Positions 1 to 11,645 of a stretch of DNA of 64,000 nt are shown piece by piece (the first letter of the stretch is position 1; each line of letters begins with the position of its first letter). The position numbers and the translations under genes were made by a program. The stretch lies in the NCBI GenBank assembly GCA_964036045.1, contig OZ038381.1:106025367-106089366 (forward strand), written 5' to 3'. Under the pieces are notes generated by a model. The model was not told the origin of the DNA, did no database searches, and worked only from the letters and a program-made list of their open reading frames with translations. The stretch comes from Eutreptiella sp. 'Long Island Sound 2002' (taxonomy: Eukaryota > Euglenozoa > Euglenophyceae > Eutreptiales > Eutreptiaceae).

Positions 1-97
1 GTTCATTCGCCATTACTGAAGCCATCACGATTGCTGTCTCTTCCTCTGCCAAGTGATATGCTTAAATTCAGCAGGTAGCTCTCTGTGCTTCAGGTCG
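1..97 (-). rRNA. 28S rRNA, 5' end only (unit A, runs off the window)
   Basis: The reverse complement contains the near-universal start of eukaryotic 28S (CTGAATTTAAGCATATCA, about 47-68). The gene runs leftward out of the window, so only the first hundred or so bases are visible. The same stretch is present in unit C (about 42,940-43,035) and missing from unit B. The exact 5' border is an estimate placed about 25 nt upstream of the conserved motif. Confidence 0.85.
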
Positions 98-564
98 CCA
101 GCCGATGGCATTGCGAAGCAACGCAACCTGATGAATCATCCATCAGAGGCGTGCACCGGGAGTGTCAAACCCATCACCCGCGGCCGGAGAAGGCCCAACA
201 CCAGCGCCGCGTGCCATGATGGTTCCAGCGCTGTGCAGGGCTTGGCCGCGGGTGATGCGACGGTTCAAATAACTCCACAATGCAGCATGCTCCAACGGTT
301 CTCATCAACGGGCGTCGGAAGGCCAATCGGAGGGCAACACCACGGGTCTCTGTCTCCAGAGGCCGTTGGCACCGCCCCGCTCTGAGCCCGCGGAGTCGCG
401 GCTGGGCCGCGGTCTGTGGGCTCCATGATCAAGCCTCTGCGCGCGGATAGGTGAAGGACACCCCTCCGCGCTGCTCTGCAAGCCAAATGACCCCATGATG
501 AACATGGGATCCCGTGGCATCATTGCAGTCGTATTGGATAACGATTCCGACTCAGACACTGAAG
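98..564 (-). other. ITS2 (unit A)
   Basis: Spacer between the inferred 3' end of 5.8S and the conserved 28S start. It is near-identical to the unit C copy. Borders are approximate because they rest on the neighbouring rRNA motifs. Confidence 0.6.
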
Positions 565-736
565 CATCGAAAGGGAGAAACCGGCATTGAACCGCTGGTC
601 TCCACTTGCCTGTTGCGTTCAAAGGTAGTCATCTCCACAAAGCTCACGAGTCTCTGCATTTCGCAATTCCCGTATCGAAGGCTACTCCGTTCTTCCACAT
701 CACATGGACCAAGGCATCCACTGCAGCAGGTTGGAC
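565..736 (-). rRNA. 5.8S rRNA (unit A)
   Basis: On the minus strand the core GAAGAACG (689-697 region), the GAATTGCGAAATGCAGA block and CTTTGAACGCAAC (608-624 region) follow each other as in eukaryotic 5.8S, where they read GAAGAACGCAG, AATTGCAGAAT and TTTGAACGCA. The sequence is divergent, like the 18S. Ends were set by the usual distance of these motifs from the 5.8S termini and may be off by 10-20 nt. Confidence 0.75.
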
Positions 737-832
737 ATCAACAACCATCTATCTCTGCTCCCTGGCGCGGGAGAGCCCTCAGCGCCGTCACCCACTGGTT
801 GACCAGCAGGTGGCGTTGCACAAAGCTTCGAC
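737..832 (-). other. ITS1 (unit A)
   Basis: Short spacer of about 95 bp between the 18S 3' end and the inferred 5.8S 5' end. Nothing else is seen in it. Confidence 0.55.
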
Positions 833-3047
833 AATGATCCTGCTGCAGGTTCACCTACAGCAACCTTGTTACAACTTTTGCTTCCTCTAGCAACAGAACA
901 TCGCCCAAATTCCATGACAAGACATTGATGTGCACGAGTGCCAATCAGCTTGAGTTCCTGAGGCCTTTATCATTCTGCCATCAGTAGCAACGATGGGCGG
1001 TGTGTATAAATGGCATCTGTGCAAGCTGATGACGTGCACATACCAGGCATTCCTTGTTCATGACAGATAGTTGCAAGCATCAATCCCAAACACGCACTCA
1101 CAGCTGCAAAGGTTGCCCGCCCACTTCTGGGCAGGACGGTCCCATGGATGGGACACCAAGGCTTGTTCACTGGACCAGTGAAGTGCGCGTGCGGCCCAGA
1201 ACATCTAGGAGCATCACAGACCTGCTGTTGGCTCTGGCTTGCGTGCACTTGGTAAACATGCACGGCACCCGAGAGAAGCAGCATACCCGGCACTCTCAGA
1301 CGGGTAATCCACGAGCCCCGGTGGGACCCGCAAGCCGACCCACGGGTCAGGTGTTCCGTCCTACATGAATGCGAGACCAGGGACTATTCAGAGGCAGAGG
1401 TCTCACTCGTTATCGGAATCAACCAGACAAATCACTCCACCAATCAGGAGCGGCCATGCACCACCGTCCAGAGGATCAAGAAAGAACCCTCAATCTGTCT
1501 ATCCCGACTGCGTCCGAACCTGGTAACATTCCCCGTGTTGAGTCAAATTAAGCCCCATACTCCACGCCTTGTGGTGCCATTCCATCAATTCCTTTAAGTT
1601 TCAGCCTTGAGACCGTACTCCCCCCTGAATCCGTAAGCTTTGATTTCTCGCTGCAGAGGAGTGGAACCGATGGCATCCTGTTGAAGAGATTATGGCCCAC
1701 CGACACCGAGCTGACATAGTTTACAGCGGTAGACTACGATCGTATCTGATCATCTTCGCTCCCCACACTCTCGTTCTTGATCGACGAACATGCTCCAGTG
1801 GAATGCCTTTGCCGCAGTTGATCCCACAGCGGTCTGAGAATTTCACCTCTGGCGTGTCAATATCCATCACGACGAACAGACCCATCACTGCCGTTCAGAG
1901 CCAGCACCGCCCAGCTGCCCGGTGAAGGCCACCGCCGGAGCGGATAGCCTCCGGCCATCTGGGGGCACCAGCACTGCGTTGCCCTTTGCGGACCCTGAGA
2001 CTCAGCAGAACAGCTGTGTCCACATATGGTCAATCCTTTGCCATCCCGTGCTGAATCATGCAATCAAGTCACGTTTGCTTTGGACGCGCTGAGTTGTTCA
2101 CAGTGGCATCCATGGAGGGCTCCGAGGTCGGGTCGCAAGTGACCCGCGCCCATGTCAGAGGCATGACCGCATCAGCCACCACTGAAGGAGGCTTCTTGCC
2201 GGAGTGGTCCGAACCCATGCAAAGCGGGCACGGGGACCATCTGCAGGGGGTTTGAATCCAGCAGCGCATCCACGGAGGCCGCCACCCGGCCTGACGGCCG
2301 GAAGACTGCCCCAGCAGAGCGGCCGGACGCCCTGCAGCCCCATGCCCAGGGGTTGACTACGAGCTTTTCAACGGCAGCAACATTTGTATACGCTCTTGGA
2401 GCTGGAATTATCGCAGCTGCTCGCACCAGACTTGCCCTCCAGTTGATACTCATTGCTGCGTTAGGATAGCATTCATTGCGGAGTCCCACCAACCACACAG
2501 GGTGAGCAGGGCTGCTATGGCTTGTCGCTGTCTCGCCAGACCAGTGTCGGCAGTGGACAATTTGCGCGCCTGCTGCTCGCCTTGGCAATGGTAGCCGTTT
2601 CTTAGGCTCCGTCTCCGGAATCAAACCCTGATCTCCCGTTACCCGTGATAGCCATGGTGGTCCACTACACCACCCAGCAGAGCTGATAGGTCAGAGACTC
2701 ACACTGTGGAGCATTCATGGTAGAACCATCTTTGCCATCACAGAAAACGGCCTGAATCACCCTTGCACGCTGCCCTGTACGGGCGCAGGTCTTGATATCG
2801 GCCAACTGCCAGTGACCCTGAACGGGCCACAGCTCTGAGGTTCCATGTATTAGCCACCCAGTTGAGGTGAATATCCGGACCGATGTCACAGGGGACCACG
2901 AGGGCCCCAAGCAACCAGTGCACAGTCATCAGATTGTCGCCGGTGTAATGAGCCATTCACAGATTCACTCTCAATCCCATGTATTCTGACACTTGCATGG
3001 CTTAGTCCCTGAGGGAAGCATATGACAACTGGCAGGATGAACCAGAA
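833..3047 (-). rRNA. 18S rRNA (unit A), about 2.2 kb, probably a degenerate copy
   Basis: The 3' end is marked by CTGCAGCAGGATCATTG (about 833-850) with ACACACCGCCCATCG upstream (about 986-1,003). The 5' end is marked by TTCTGGTTCATCCTGCCAG (about 3,030-3,047), followed by CATATGCTT and the ATTCCAGCTCC motif (about 2,400-2,411). At about 2.2 kb it is longer than the usual 1.8 kb, with expanded variable regions. Compared with units B and C it carries two changes inside the universal 530 loop (positions 2,411 and 2,422: GCCAGCAGCTGCGGTAA becomes GCGAGCAGCTGCGATAA), a 9-nt deletion near 1,012 and a change in the 5' terminal motif (3,039). Such changes suggest a non-functional copy; a consensus error is the alternative. 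Confidence 0.93.
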
Positions 3048-3076
3048 TCACTCGACTGCATCATGCCGAGGAGCGA

Positions 3077-3107
3077 CCATTGACACCCCATGAAGGGGCG
3101 TCAATGG
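3077..3107. repeat. Inverted repeat just upstream of 18S
   Basis: Arms 3,077-3,089 and 3,095-3,107 (CCATTGACACCCC / GGGGCGTCAATGG) match over 13 bp with one G.U-type mismatch and a 5-nt loop. It lies about 30 bp upstream of the 18S start and is conserved at 11,673-11,703, so it may be an rRNA processing hairpin in the external transcribed spacer. Confidence 0.6.
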
Positions 3108-3216
3108 CCCCTCCACGGTGGCTTGCCGTGAGCCACGCCTCTCTAAAGGACGCCCCGTGGAGGAGCCAATCTGTCGGTGACTGCATCAAACCACGGAGAA
3201 CCGAAGCTCTCCAAGC

Positions 3217-3240
3217 GCCCGTGCATATGCATGCACGGGC
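3217..3240. repeat. Perfect 10-bp inverted repeat in spacer
   Basis: GCCCGTGCAT and ATGCACGGGC flank a 4-bp centre, making a 24-bp near-palindrome. It is conserved in the second spacer near 11,815-11,838. Function unknown. Confidence 0.6.
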
Positions 3241-4520
3241 CGTGTCTCGGAACCCGCCGGAGATGGACTCTGGCGGGGGGGCGATCTCGGATCCATCGCC
3301 AGAGGTGGCGCGCACTCCATGGCCGACAGCCAGGGCTGTACCAACTCACGATCGAATGCCTCTGCATCATCTCCGTTGCCCCGCCGCAGGGCAGCCTCGC
3401 GAGGCTGCGCCGCAGCGGGATCGATACAACCAGAACAGGTCTTATCCACGTGGGGGCTGGGTTGATTTGTATAGCGGAGGTTGCAGCCTGCCTCATGCTG
3501 TGACCCCGGCTCGCCTTTGGCGGTCTCGATCGCCTCCGGCGGTCTCGGGGCCGGGGCGCCATGCGACGCCGCCAGGGGCCTCCCCTCATGTATTAACAAA
3601 CGGGCCCCGCGAAACGGGAGCTTTCCCCGCACGATTCGGCCGGGCGAGCCGAAACGGGGATTAATGAAGGCTGCACATGACATCCGTCTGGGATGGTGAC
3701 AGGCTGCACTGGGCAAGCACTGGAATCACCACGTGGAGTCGTGCTCTAGAGGCAGATCCGATTGCCAGCCCTTGACCAGAGGCAGAGAACCCACAGCATG
3801 CGGGGCCACTGCGGCTCACAGGCTCGGACCGGTCCAAGTCTCATACGATTCATCTCCGGTGAAGCAACTTCCTCGCCTTAGTACACCAGCCCATGAGAGT
3901 CACGTGATATGCATGCGGGACCATGTCCAAAGAGGCATGCACAATGGTAGGCCGGAGCCCTCGACGTCTCACGCTATCTCATGCAACCTTGCCGCGGAAT
4001 GTTTCGACTGCATCACTGCTGACTGGAGGGCGATGCCTCGGATCCAAAACCATAGAAAGCCATGCGATTGTCCAATCACGTCATCTTGCCTCCTCCGACC
4101 GGAGGCGTGCGCTGCTCTCGCTGTGCCGCGGCGAGGCCTCCGTGGGCCCTTCGAAGGACGTCACCAGAGACTGAAGCCAAAGCCACTTCACGGCATTCGA
4201 GACGCACGCCCCGGCATTGGCCATCGGAGATCCAACCCCGCGCGGAACGCAGGGCACGCTAGCCTTATTTGACAGTGCTTGTCCAAAGTTCGGTATGCGG
4301 AGGCGATCGGGCACTGAGCCCCATGGGGTGTTTGTCAGACACTCTGGTACAGGATGCACCGAGTCGCAAGAAGCCATGCGCTCGGATGCTGCTGCCCCAT
4401 GGGGTGTGCACACGCCGGGTGCCCGGTTCAGACTTAGATGCTTTCAGCCAATATCCGCCATGTGTAGACTAGCAAGCCCCGGCCGCTCAGCCGATCACAG
4501 AAACAAGAGGCATGGCACGA

Positions 4521-4540
4521 GGGTTCCTCTCGTAGTACCA
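4521..4540 (-). other. Sarcin-ricin loop of unit B 28S, with altered bulged G
   Basis: The minus strand reads ACTACGAGAGGAACC where the universal loop reads AGTACGAGAGGAACC. The difference falls at the position of the universally conserved bulged G (plus-strand 4,535). The corresponding stretch is deleted from unit C, so it cannot be compared inside this window. Confidence 0.8.
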
Positions 4541-4672
4541 CGCGCTGCCGTCGTCAAACCCAATCATCACAAGTGTGAAGGCAATCGCGAAGGATCGCCG
4601 TCGAGAAGCAAACCGTGCTCATCGGGAGTTCTGAAGACAGATAAGCGGCCGTTGCAGGAGGGTAAAACCAAG

Positions 4673-4709
<37 letters not shown>

Positions 4710-4758
4710 GTTGGTGGGTGAACAATCCAACTCTTCTACTCGGCTGCAGGTGGAAAGC

Positions 4759-4790
<32 letters not shown>

Positions 4791-5560
4791 AACGTCGCTC
4801 CGAACGCTTGGCTGCCACAAGCCAGTTATCCTTGTGGTAATTTTTCTGACACCTCTGGCTTCAATATCCGGAACTCGCGTGCTTGACCAAATGATCGCAA
4901 GGCCACGCTTGCACATTGTGGACTCTTACTGAAAGTGACTGCATCAGCAGTGCCTTTGACCTGCTCCTCTGTGAGGGGTTTCCATCCCGCCTGAGCAGTG
5001 CTTCGGGACACCTGGGTTGTCCTGTAACAGGTGTGCCGCCCCAGCCAAACTCCCCATCTGAGCAGTGTCCCGAAGCTGCGGCGAACAAAGCACCTGGGTC
5101 GCACACGGGCCCGAGGGCCCGGAACTGTGCTTGGCACACGAAGCTGTGAGGCCGTGAGGCACGACGCAAGGGACGTGCCTCTAGGTCGGGCACCAAGAGG
5201 TGCCAGCGGCTGCCGTACCCGAATCATCCGGTTAGTAAAGCGGCTGTGGAGGTAGTGGTATTTCATTGCAAGCTTGCGCGTAGCAGCGCGAAGCCTCATC
5301 ATCCAGAAGGAAGGAAGAGCCGACAGTCCAGATGGCCGCGAAGGCCATGATCAATGCCATGAGTTGGCGCGCATTTCTCACCTGTGCTACACCTTCCATG
5401 CTGCTGCACTCTGTCAGACTAGAGTCAAACTCAACAGGGTCTTCTTTCCCCGCTGGAACACCCAAGCCCGTTCCCTTGGCGGTTGGTTCACCAGCCAGCA
5501 TCTAGGGACAGCAGGAATCACGTTGATCCATTCATGCGGGTCAATAATCAGTCGACGAGG

Positions 5561-5577
5561 CATTTGGCTACCTTAAG
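5561..5577 (-). other. Unoccupied R2 target motif in 28S (unit B)
   Basis: CTTAAGGTAGCCAAATG is the site cut by R2 retroelements in many eukaryotes. It is empty here and in unit C (39,261-39,277). The R1 site about 60 bp away (near 5,500-5,520) is also empty. It serves as a landmark showing that the giant element uses a different site. Confidence 0.85.
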
Positions 5578-5579
5578 AA

Positions 5580-5613
<34 letters not shown>

Positions 5614-8600
5614 GCTAAATCTCTTTGCATTGACAATCAGAGCACTGGGCAGAAGTCACCTCGCGGAACCAGCCAGCAGGTCCCATCCCAAAGCTGTGTT
5701 TCAATTAAACAGTCAGATTCCTCTGCGTAGTACACAGTTCCGAGTAGACCACAGGTGGTTGCCACGGATGGGGCGGACGTCTCAGGTCGGCCATCTCCCC
5801 GCCCACGGGAACTGAAGCCAGGCCGCACCCGAAGGCACAGCCTCTCTTCTTTGCACACCCAAAGCTGCGTGCCTCCACCCAAGAGCCGCGGCGGGGCGTG
5901 CTTGGCCGTTCCGAGGCACAAGGATCACGCCCGCTGGAGAAGCGGCCTTCGGCTGAGGTGGGGCCTGGACGCCCACGGCCAGAGGACGGCTGGGAAGCCA
6001 GCCCTGGCACAGGACAGCCAAGCCCCGGAGGGTTCCGTGCAATCCCGACGGGCAGGCCTGACACCCTGGCCCTTGGAGCCACCGCATCTTCCGAAGGTAC
6101 ACAACCAGTGTGCCGATTTACCTTAGCTGCATTTGCACTGTTGACCAGCGGCGTCTAGCCGAGGAGACCAGCTGCGGTGATTCGGTACGGAGCCATTCCA
6201 ATCGGATCTGAGCCCCCAGATGGGGGCTTGTCCCGGTTTGGTCACCAAGGGTTCACGCTTTGTTGCACAACTTCGCAGGGCGTTCCATGGAGTCGATGGC
6301 CACCAAAGGCATGGCGCATTCCGGGTTGGCCGAGGCCAAACCCTCAGAGCAGGGCACGCGTAAGTCCAATGGTACCAATGCAGCACCATCTTGCCAAGCA
6401 GAGAGCTATGTCGCCATGCAGCATGTCAGTGGATAGCCCAAACACTCCAGCTGTCAGATGGAAAAGACAACTCCACAGGGGCACCACCGGGACGCGGCCC
6501 CGCAGCACCGGACTTGAGAACACCAGCGTTGCCACTGGCCCTTCCCAGCAATCTCTCCGAGAAAGCGTTCTGAGTATCATCAGCCAAGACCCTGGTACCA
6601 GCGTGTCGGAATATTAGATTCGTCTGCCTGTTCGCCACTCCTGCAAGGCAGAGCCCTGGCATTGAGCTTCACCTGAAGGGCACAGCGCCGCGCACCCCAT
6701 GGCACCCAGTGGGGGACCAGCACGGCGCCAGCCGCGGGACGGGCGACCCGGAGCCAGAGGCCCCGAACTTTGCAGCCTTTGCCGTATCCGTGAGCATTGC
6801 CATCTGGCTTACAATCGACTGACCCATATTCAACGGCTGTTGGTATGGAAGCCTGCTCCACTCCAGTCCTCAACCACTCAGGCCAGCAGCAGGCCTCTGC
6901 AGGAGAGAGCCTGCATGAGCCACCAGAAAGAATACTCGCTACTGCAACCAAGACCTGCACCAAGGGATACTTCCCTCCGGGTCACCCCGGAGCCAGCACC
7001 GCGAACCCTTGCGTCTCGCCTACGCACTGCTGCACCTGCCCTGCTGCCACAGCAGCGGCGCGGTGTAAGTCAAACAACGCCTCTGGCTTGAGCATCATCC
7101 ATTTTCGAAGCTGCCTGCTTCGGCAGGTGGGTTGTTACACACTCCTAAGCGGATTCCAAACTTCATGGCCACCGCCCTGCTATCTCTAGCGGACAACATC
7201 CTTTGTGGATTCTATGTATGAGCCAGCACTTGAACCCTGCAACCGCGCTCTCGGATCATCCCGCATCGCCAGCACTGCTTACCAGTAATGGCCCACATGG
7301 GGCTGCACACTGTTCCGGGTTGGGCCCCAGCGGCCTCAGCGGATGCCCGGGCAGAATGCCCCACCCCGCTGAGGCCAGAAGGCTGCCACCATCTCTCAAA
7401 CACACTCAGGCACAGCGGACTGCGTTGGGCACGCCGTCGGCCAGGGATGGCCTTTGACGCGCCACACACAGACGCCGGATGCAGAGAAGTGTGCCTCCGA
7501 TGCTTGCCGATTCACAGTTTGAGAATATGTTGAGGACTGATAGACTCCTCAGAATGCCTCTCATGCATTGCTTTACCGGCCAAAAGCCGCATCACGATCG
7601 ACGAGTTCGGACACACTCCAAGCCCCAGCTATCCTGAGGGAAACTTGGGCAGAAACCAGCTACTAGATGGTTCGATTGGCCTTTCACCCCTATGCCCCGC
7701 TCAGACAACACGATTTGCACGTCAGGATTGCGACCGGCCTCCACCGCAGTTTCCCACGGCTTCGCCGTAGCCAGGTATAGTTCACCATCTTTCGGGTCCC
7801 ATGGAGGACACCTCGCACTCAGAACCAGTGTCCATTGGATTCAGGCTCGGCAGCTCTTGCATCAGATCGGTTTGCCATTGCACGCCATGGAGAAACATGC
7901 AGCACGCAGCACCATAGATCCCGCATGGATCCAACAGGCAGCACCGCGGCGCAGAGTCCCCAGAGGCATGGCCACACGCTCTTCAGAGTCCCCAAAGGCG
8001 CGGTGAAACACAGTAGCACCGTGGAGAAAGTGGTCCGTTCGCTTTAACCAGGCAACGTTCGGGAGAATCGGCAGCTGCGGCCACTGCTGCATGCCACGCC
8101 TGGGTCGGGTCGCGGAGGCCGAACCCGGCCAAGGCGGCGGCACAGCGGGCCCCACCACCAGTTGCTCTGTACCAGCTTTGACTACACGCACAGCATTGCC
8201 TGCGGCCTCCGATAGACTCCTTGGTCCGTGTTTCAAGACGGGCAGGGGATGTCCCTGCCTTGCCAAGCCACTCTTGACACCTTTGCACGACTGTGCACCA
8301 ACCGGGGTACCGAGAGCCGGGATGAGAGACCTGGAGGGCCTGCACACCACTAGCTCTCCCACTGATTGCACCCGGCGCGGTTGGTAGGCACATGCATCTG
8401 GTGCACCACACAGGGGCACACCGGACACCCACAGGGCCATTCTGCCTTGCCACATTTGCCCTCTCGAAGGATGATGCTCCGTGACATGAATTACAGCTCC
8501 GGGCGGGACAGCAGAGCACCAAAAAGCAAAGCCAAGCCCGGAAGCCATCCAGAATCCCAGCCAATGAAGCCTCTTCTCCGTTGGGGCATAGGTCACAGCG

Positions 8601-8750
8601 ACCAAATGCATGTTCCCAGGTCCAGACAGGCGGAGTACCTCTGCCAGAATGCCACTGCGAATCGATCCCACCAGAGAGTGGGGCTCTGCAGCCAGCCGCA
8701 GGCCAGACCCGAGGTCGCTTGTCCAAAAGCCGGGAAGGGCCCCAAGACCG

Positions 8751-9152
8751 TGTCAAACCCATCATCCGCGGCCGGAGAAGGCCCCACACCAGCGCCGTGT
8801 GCCATGATGGTTCCAGCGCTGTACCGGGCTTGGCCGCACGTGATGCGACGGTTCAAATCACTCCACAATGCAGCATGCTCCAACGGTTCTCATCAACGGG
8901 CGTCCGAAGGCCAATCAGAGGGCAACACCACGGGTCTCTGTCTCCAGAGGCCGTTGGCACCGCCCCGCTCTGAGCCCGCGGAATCGCGGCTGGGCCGCGG
9001 TCCGAGGGCTCCATAATCAAGCCTCTGCGTGCGGAGAGGTGAAGGACACCCCTCCGCGCTGCTCTGCAAGCCAAATGACCCCATGATGAACATGGGATCC
9101 CGTGGCATCATTGCAGCCGTATTGGATAACGATTCCGACTCAGACACTGAAG
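8751..9152 (-). other. ITS2 remnant (unit B)
   Basis: Matches the 5.8S-proximal part of ITS2 in units A and C. The 28S-proximal part is lost in the 648-bp deletion whose junction is at 8,750/8,751. Confidence 0.6.
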
Positions 9153-9324
9153 CATCGAAAGGGAGAAACCGGCATTGAACCGCTGGTCTCCACTTGCCTG
9201 TTGCGTTCAAAGGTAGTCATCTCCACAAAGCTCACGAGTCTCTGCATTTCGCAATTCCCGTATCGAAGGCTACTCCGTTCTTCCACATCACGTGGACCAA
9301 GGCATCCACTGCAGCAGGCCGGAC
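9153..9324 (-). rRNA. 5.8S rRNA (unit B)
   Basis: Same motifs as the unit A copy, at a constant offset of 8,588. Borders are estimated in the same way. Confidence 0.75.
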
Positions 9325-9419
9325 ATCAACAACCATCTATCTCTGCTCCCTGGCGCGCGAGAGCCCTCAGCGCCGTCACCGACTGGTTGACCAGCAGGTG
9401 GCGTTGCACAAAGCTTCGA
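9325..9419 (-). other. ITS1 (unit B)
   Basis: About 95-bp spacer between 18S and 5.8S, near-identical to units A and C. Confidence 0.55.
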
Positions 9420-11645
9420 CAATGCTCCTGCTGCAGGTTCACCTACAGCAACCCTGTTACAACTTTTGCTTCCTCTAGCAACAGAACATCGCCCAAATTC
9501 CATGACAAGACATTGATGTGCACGAGTGCCAATCAGCTTGAGTTCCTGAGGGCTTTATCATTCTGCCATCAGTAGCAACGATGGGCGGTTTGTATAAATG
9601 GCAGGGACATAATCTGTGCAAGCTGATGACGTGCACATACCAGGGATTCCTTGTTCATGACAGATAGTTGCAAGCATCAATCCCAAACACGCATTCACAG
9701 CTGCAATGGTTGCCCGCCCACTTCTGGGCAGGACGGTCCCATGGATGGGACACGAAGGCTTGTTCACTGCACCAGTGTACTGCGCGTGCAGCCCAGAACA
9801 TCTAGGAGCATCACAGACCTGCTGTTGGCTCTGGCTTGCGTGCACTTGGTAAACATGCACGGCACCCGAGAGAAGCAGCATACCCGGCACTCTCAGACGG
9901 GTAATCCACGAGCCCCGGTGGGACCGCCAAGCCGACCCACGGGTCAGGTGTTCCGTCCTACATGAATGCGAGACCGGGGACTATTCAGAGGCAGAGGTCT
10001 CACTCGTTATCGGAATCAACCAGACAAATCACTCCACCAATCAGGAGCGGCCATGCACCACCGTCCAGAGGATCAAGAAAGAACACTCAATCTGTCTAAC
10101 CCGACTGCGTCCCGACCTGGTAACATTCCCCATGTTGAGTCAAATTAAGCCGCATACTCCACGCCTTGTGGTGCCATTTTATCAATTCCTTTAAGTTTCA
10201 GCCTTGAGACCGTACTCCCCCCTGAATCCGTAAGCTTTGATTTCTCGCTGCAGAGGAGTGAAACCGATGGCATCCTGTTGAGGAGATTATGGCCCACCGA
10301 CACCGAGCTGACATAGTTTACAGCGGTAGACTACGATGGTATCTGATCATCTTCGCTCCCCACACTCTCGTTCTTGATCGACGAACATGCTCCAGTGGAA
10401 CGCCTTTGCCGCAGTTGATCCCACAGCGGTCTGAGAGTTTCACCTCTGGCGTGTCAATATCCATCACGACGAACAGACCCATCACTGCCGTTCAGAGCGA
10501 GCACCGCCCAGCTGCCCGGTGAAGGCCACCGCCGGAGCGGATAGCCTCCGGCCATCTGGGGGCACCAGCACTGCGTTGCCCTTTGCGGACCCTGAGACTC
10601 AGCAGAACAGCTGTGTCCACATATGGTCAATCCTTTGCCATCCCGTGCTGAATCATGCAATCAAGTCACGTTTGCTTTGGATGCGCTGAGTTGTTCACAG
10701 TGGCATCCATGGACGGCTCCGAGGTCGGGTCGCAAGTGACCCGCGCCCATGTCAGAGGCATGACCGCATCAGCCACCACTGAAGGAGGCTTCTTGCCGGA
10801 GCGGTCCGAACCCATGCAAAGCGGGCACGGGGACCATCTGCAGGGGGTTTGAATCCAGCAGCGCATCCAAGGAGTCCGCCACCCGGCCTGACGGCCGGGA
10901 GACAGCCCCAGCAGAGCGGCCGGACGCCCTGCAGCCCCATGCCCAGGGGTTGACTACGAGCTTTTCAACGGCAGCAACATTTGTATACGCTCTTGGAGCT
11001 GGAATTACCGCAGCTGCTGGCACCAGACTTGCCCTCCAGTTGATACTCATTACTGCGTTTGGATAGCATTCATTGCGGAGTCCCACCAACCACACAGGGT
11101 GAGCAGGGTTGCTATGGCTTGTCGCTGTCTCGCCAGACCAGTGTCGGCAGTGGACAATTTGCGCGCCTGCTGCTCGCCTTGGCAATGGTAGCCGTTTCTT
11201 AGGCTCCCTCTCCGGAATCAAACCCTGATTTCCCGTTACCCGTGAAAGCCATGGTGGTCCACTACACCACCAACAAGAGCTGATAGGTCAGAGACTCACA
11301 CTGTGGAGCATTCATGGTAGAACCATCTTTGCCATCACAGAAAACGGCCTGAATCACCCTTGCACGCTGCCCTGTACGGGCGCAGGTATTGATATCGGCC
11401 AACTGCCAGTGACCCTGAACGGGCCACAGCTCTGAGCTTCCATGTATTAGCCACCGAGTTGAGGGGAATATCCGGACCGATGTCACAGGGGACCACGAGG
11501 GCCCCAAGCAACCAGTGCACAGTCATCAGATTGTCGCCGGTGTAATGAGCCATTCACAGATTCACTCTCAATCCCATGTATTCTGACACTTGCATGGGTT
11601 AGTCCTTGAGAGAAGCATATGACAACTGGCAGGATCAACCAGAAT
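9420..11645 (-). rRNA. 18S rRNA (unit B), about 2.2 kb
   Basis: Full-length 18S by both end motifs: GGTTGATCCTGCCAG at about 11,625-11,640 and CTGCAGCAGGAGCATTG at about 9,420-9,437. The 530 loop is intact here (GTGCCAGCAGCTGCGGTAATTCC, about 11,004-11,026). Small oddities are GGAGCATTG instead of GGATCATTG at the 3' end and ACAAACCGCCC instead of ACACACCGCCC near 9,585-9,592, both at normally invariant positions. This is the best-preserved 18S in the window but may still be a non-functional copy. Confidence 0.93.

Larger units (their letters stand above)
3048..3739. other. Short intergenic spacer between unit A 18S and unit B 28S
   Basis: Only about 0.7 kb separates the 18S 5' end of one unit from the end of recognisable 28S-unit sequence of the next. 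It must hold the external transcribed spacers and any rRNA promoter, but I recognise no promoter motif. It contains two clear inverted repeats (3,077-3,107 and 3,217-3,240). A near-identical copy lies at 11,646-12,339. The border with 28S is a guess because the 28S 3' end is too divergent to recognise. Confidence 0.6.
3740..8750 (-). rRNA. 28S rRNA (unit B), 5'-truncated, defective copy
   Basis: Minus-strand 28S landmarks appear in order: the CTTAAGGTAGCCAAATG block (R2 site, 5,561-5,577), GGGAACGTGAGCTGGGTTTAGA (4,689-4,712 region), GGATAACTGGCTTGTGGC (about 4,815-4,832), CGATGTCGGCTCTTCC (about 4,761-4,776), the sarcin-ricin loop (about 4,521-4,540) and TCTAAGTC (about 4,432-4,440). The copy lacks its 5' end: sequence equivalent to unit C 42,451-43,098 (648 bp) is missing, removing the first several hundred nt of 28S and part of ITS2. 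It aligns with unit C without net length change from 5,211 to 8,750 (constant offset 33,700). The 3' end is uncertain; small rRNA pieces could follow the TCTAAGTC motif, as in organisms with fragmented 28S. Confidence 0.85.
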
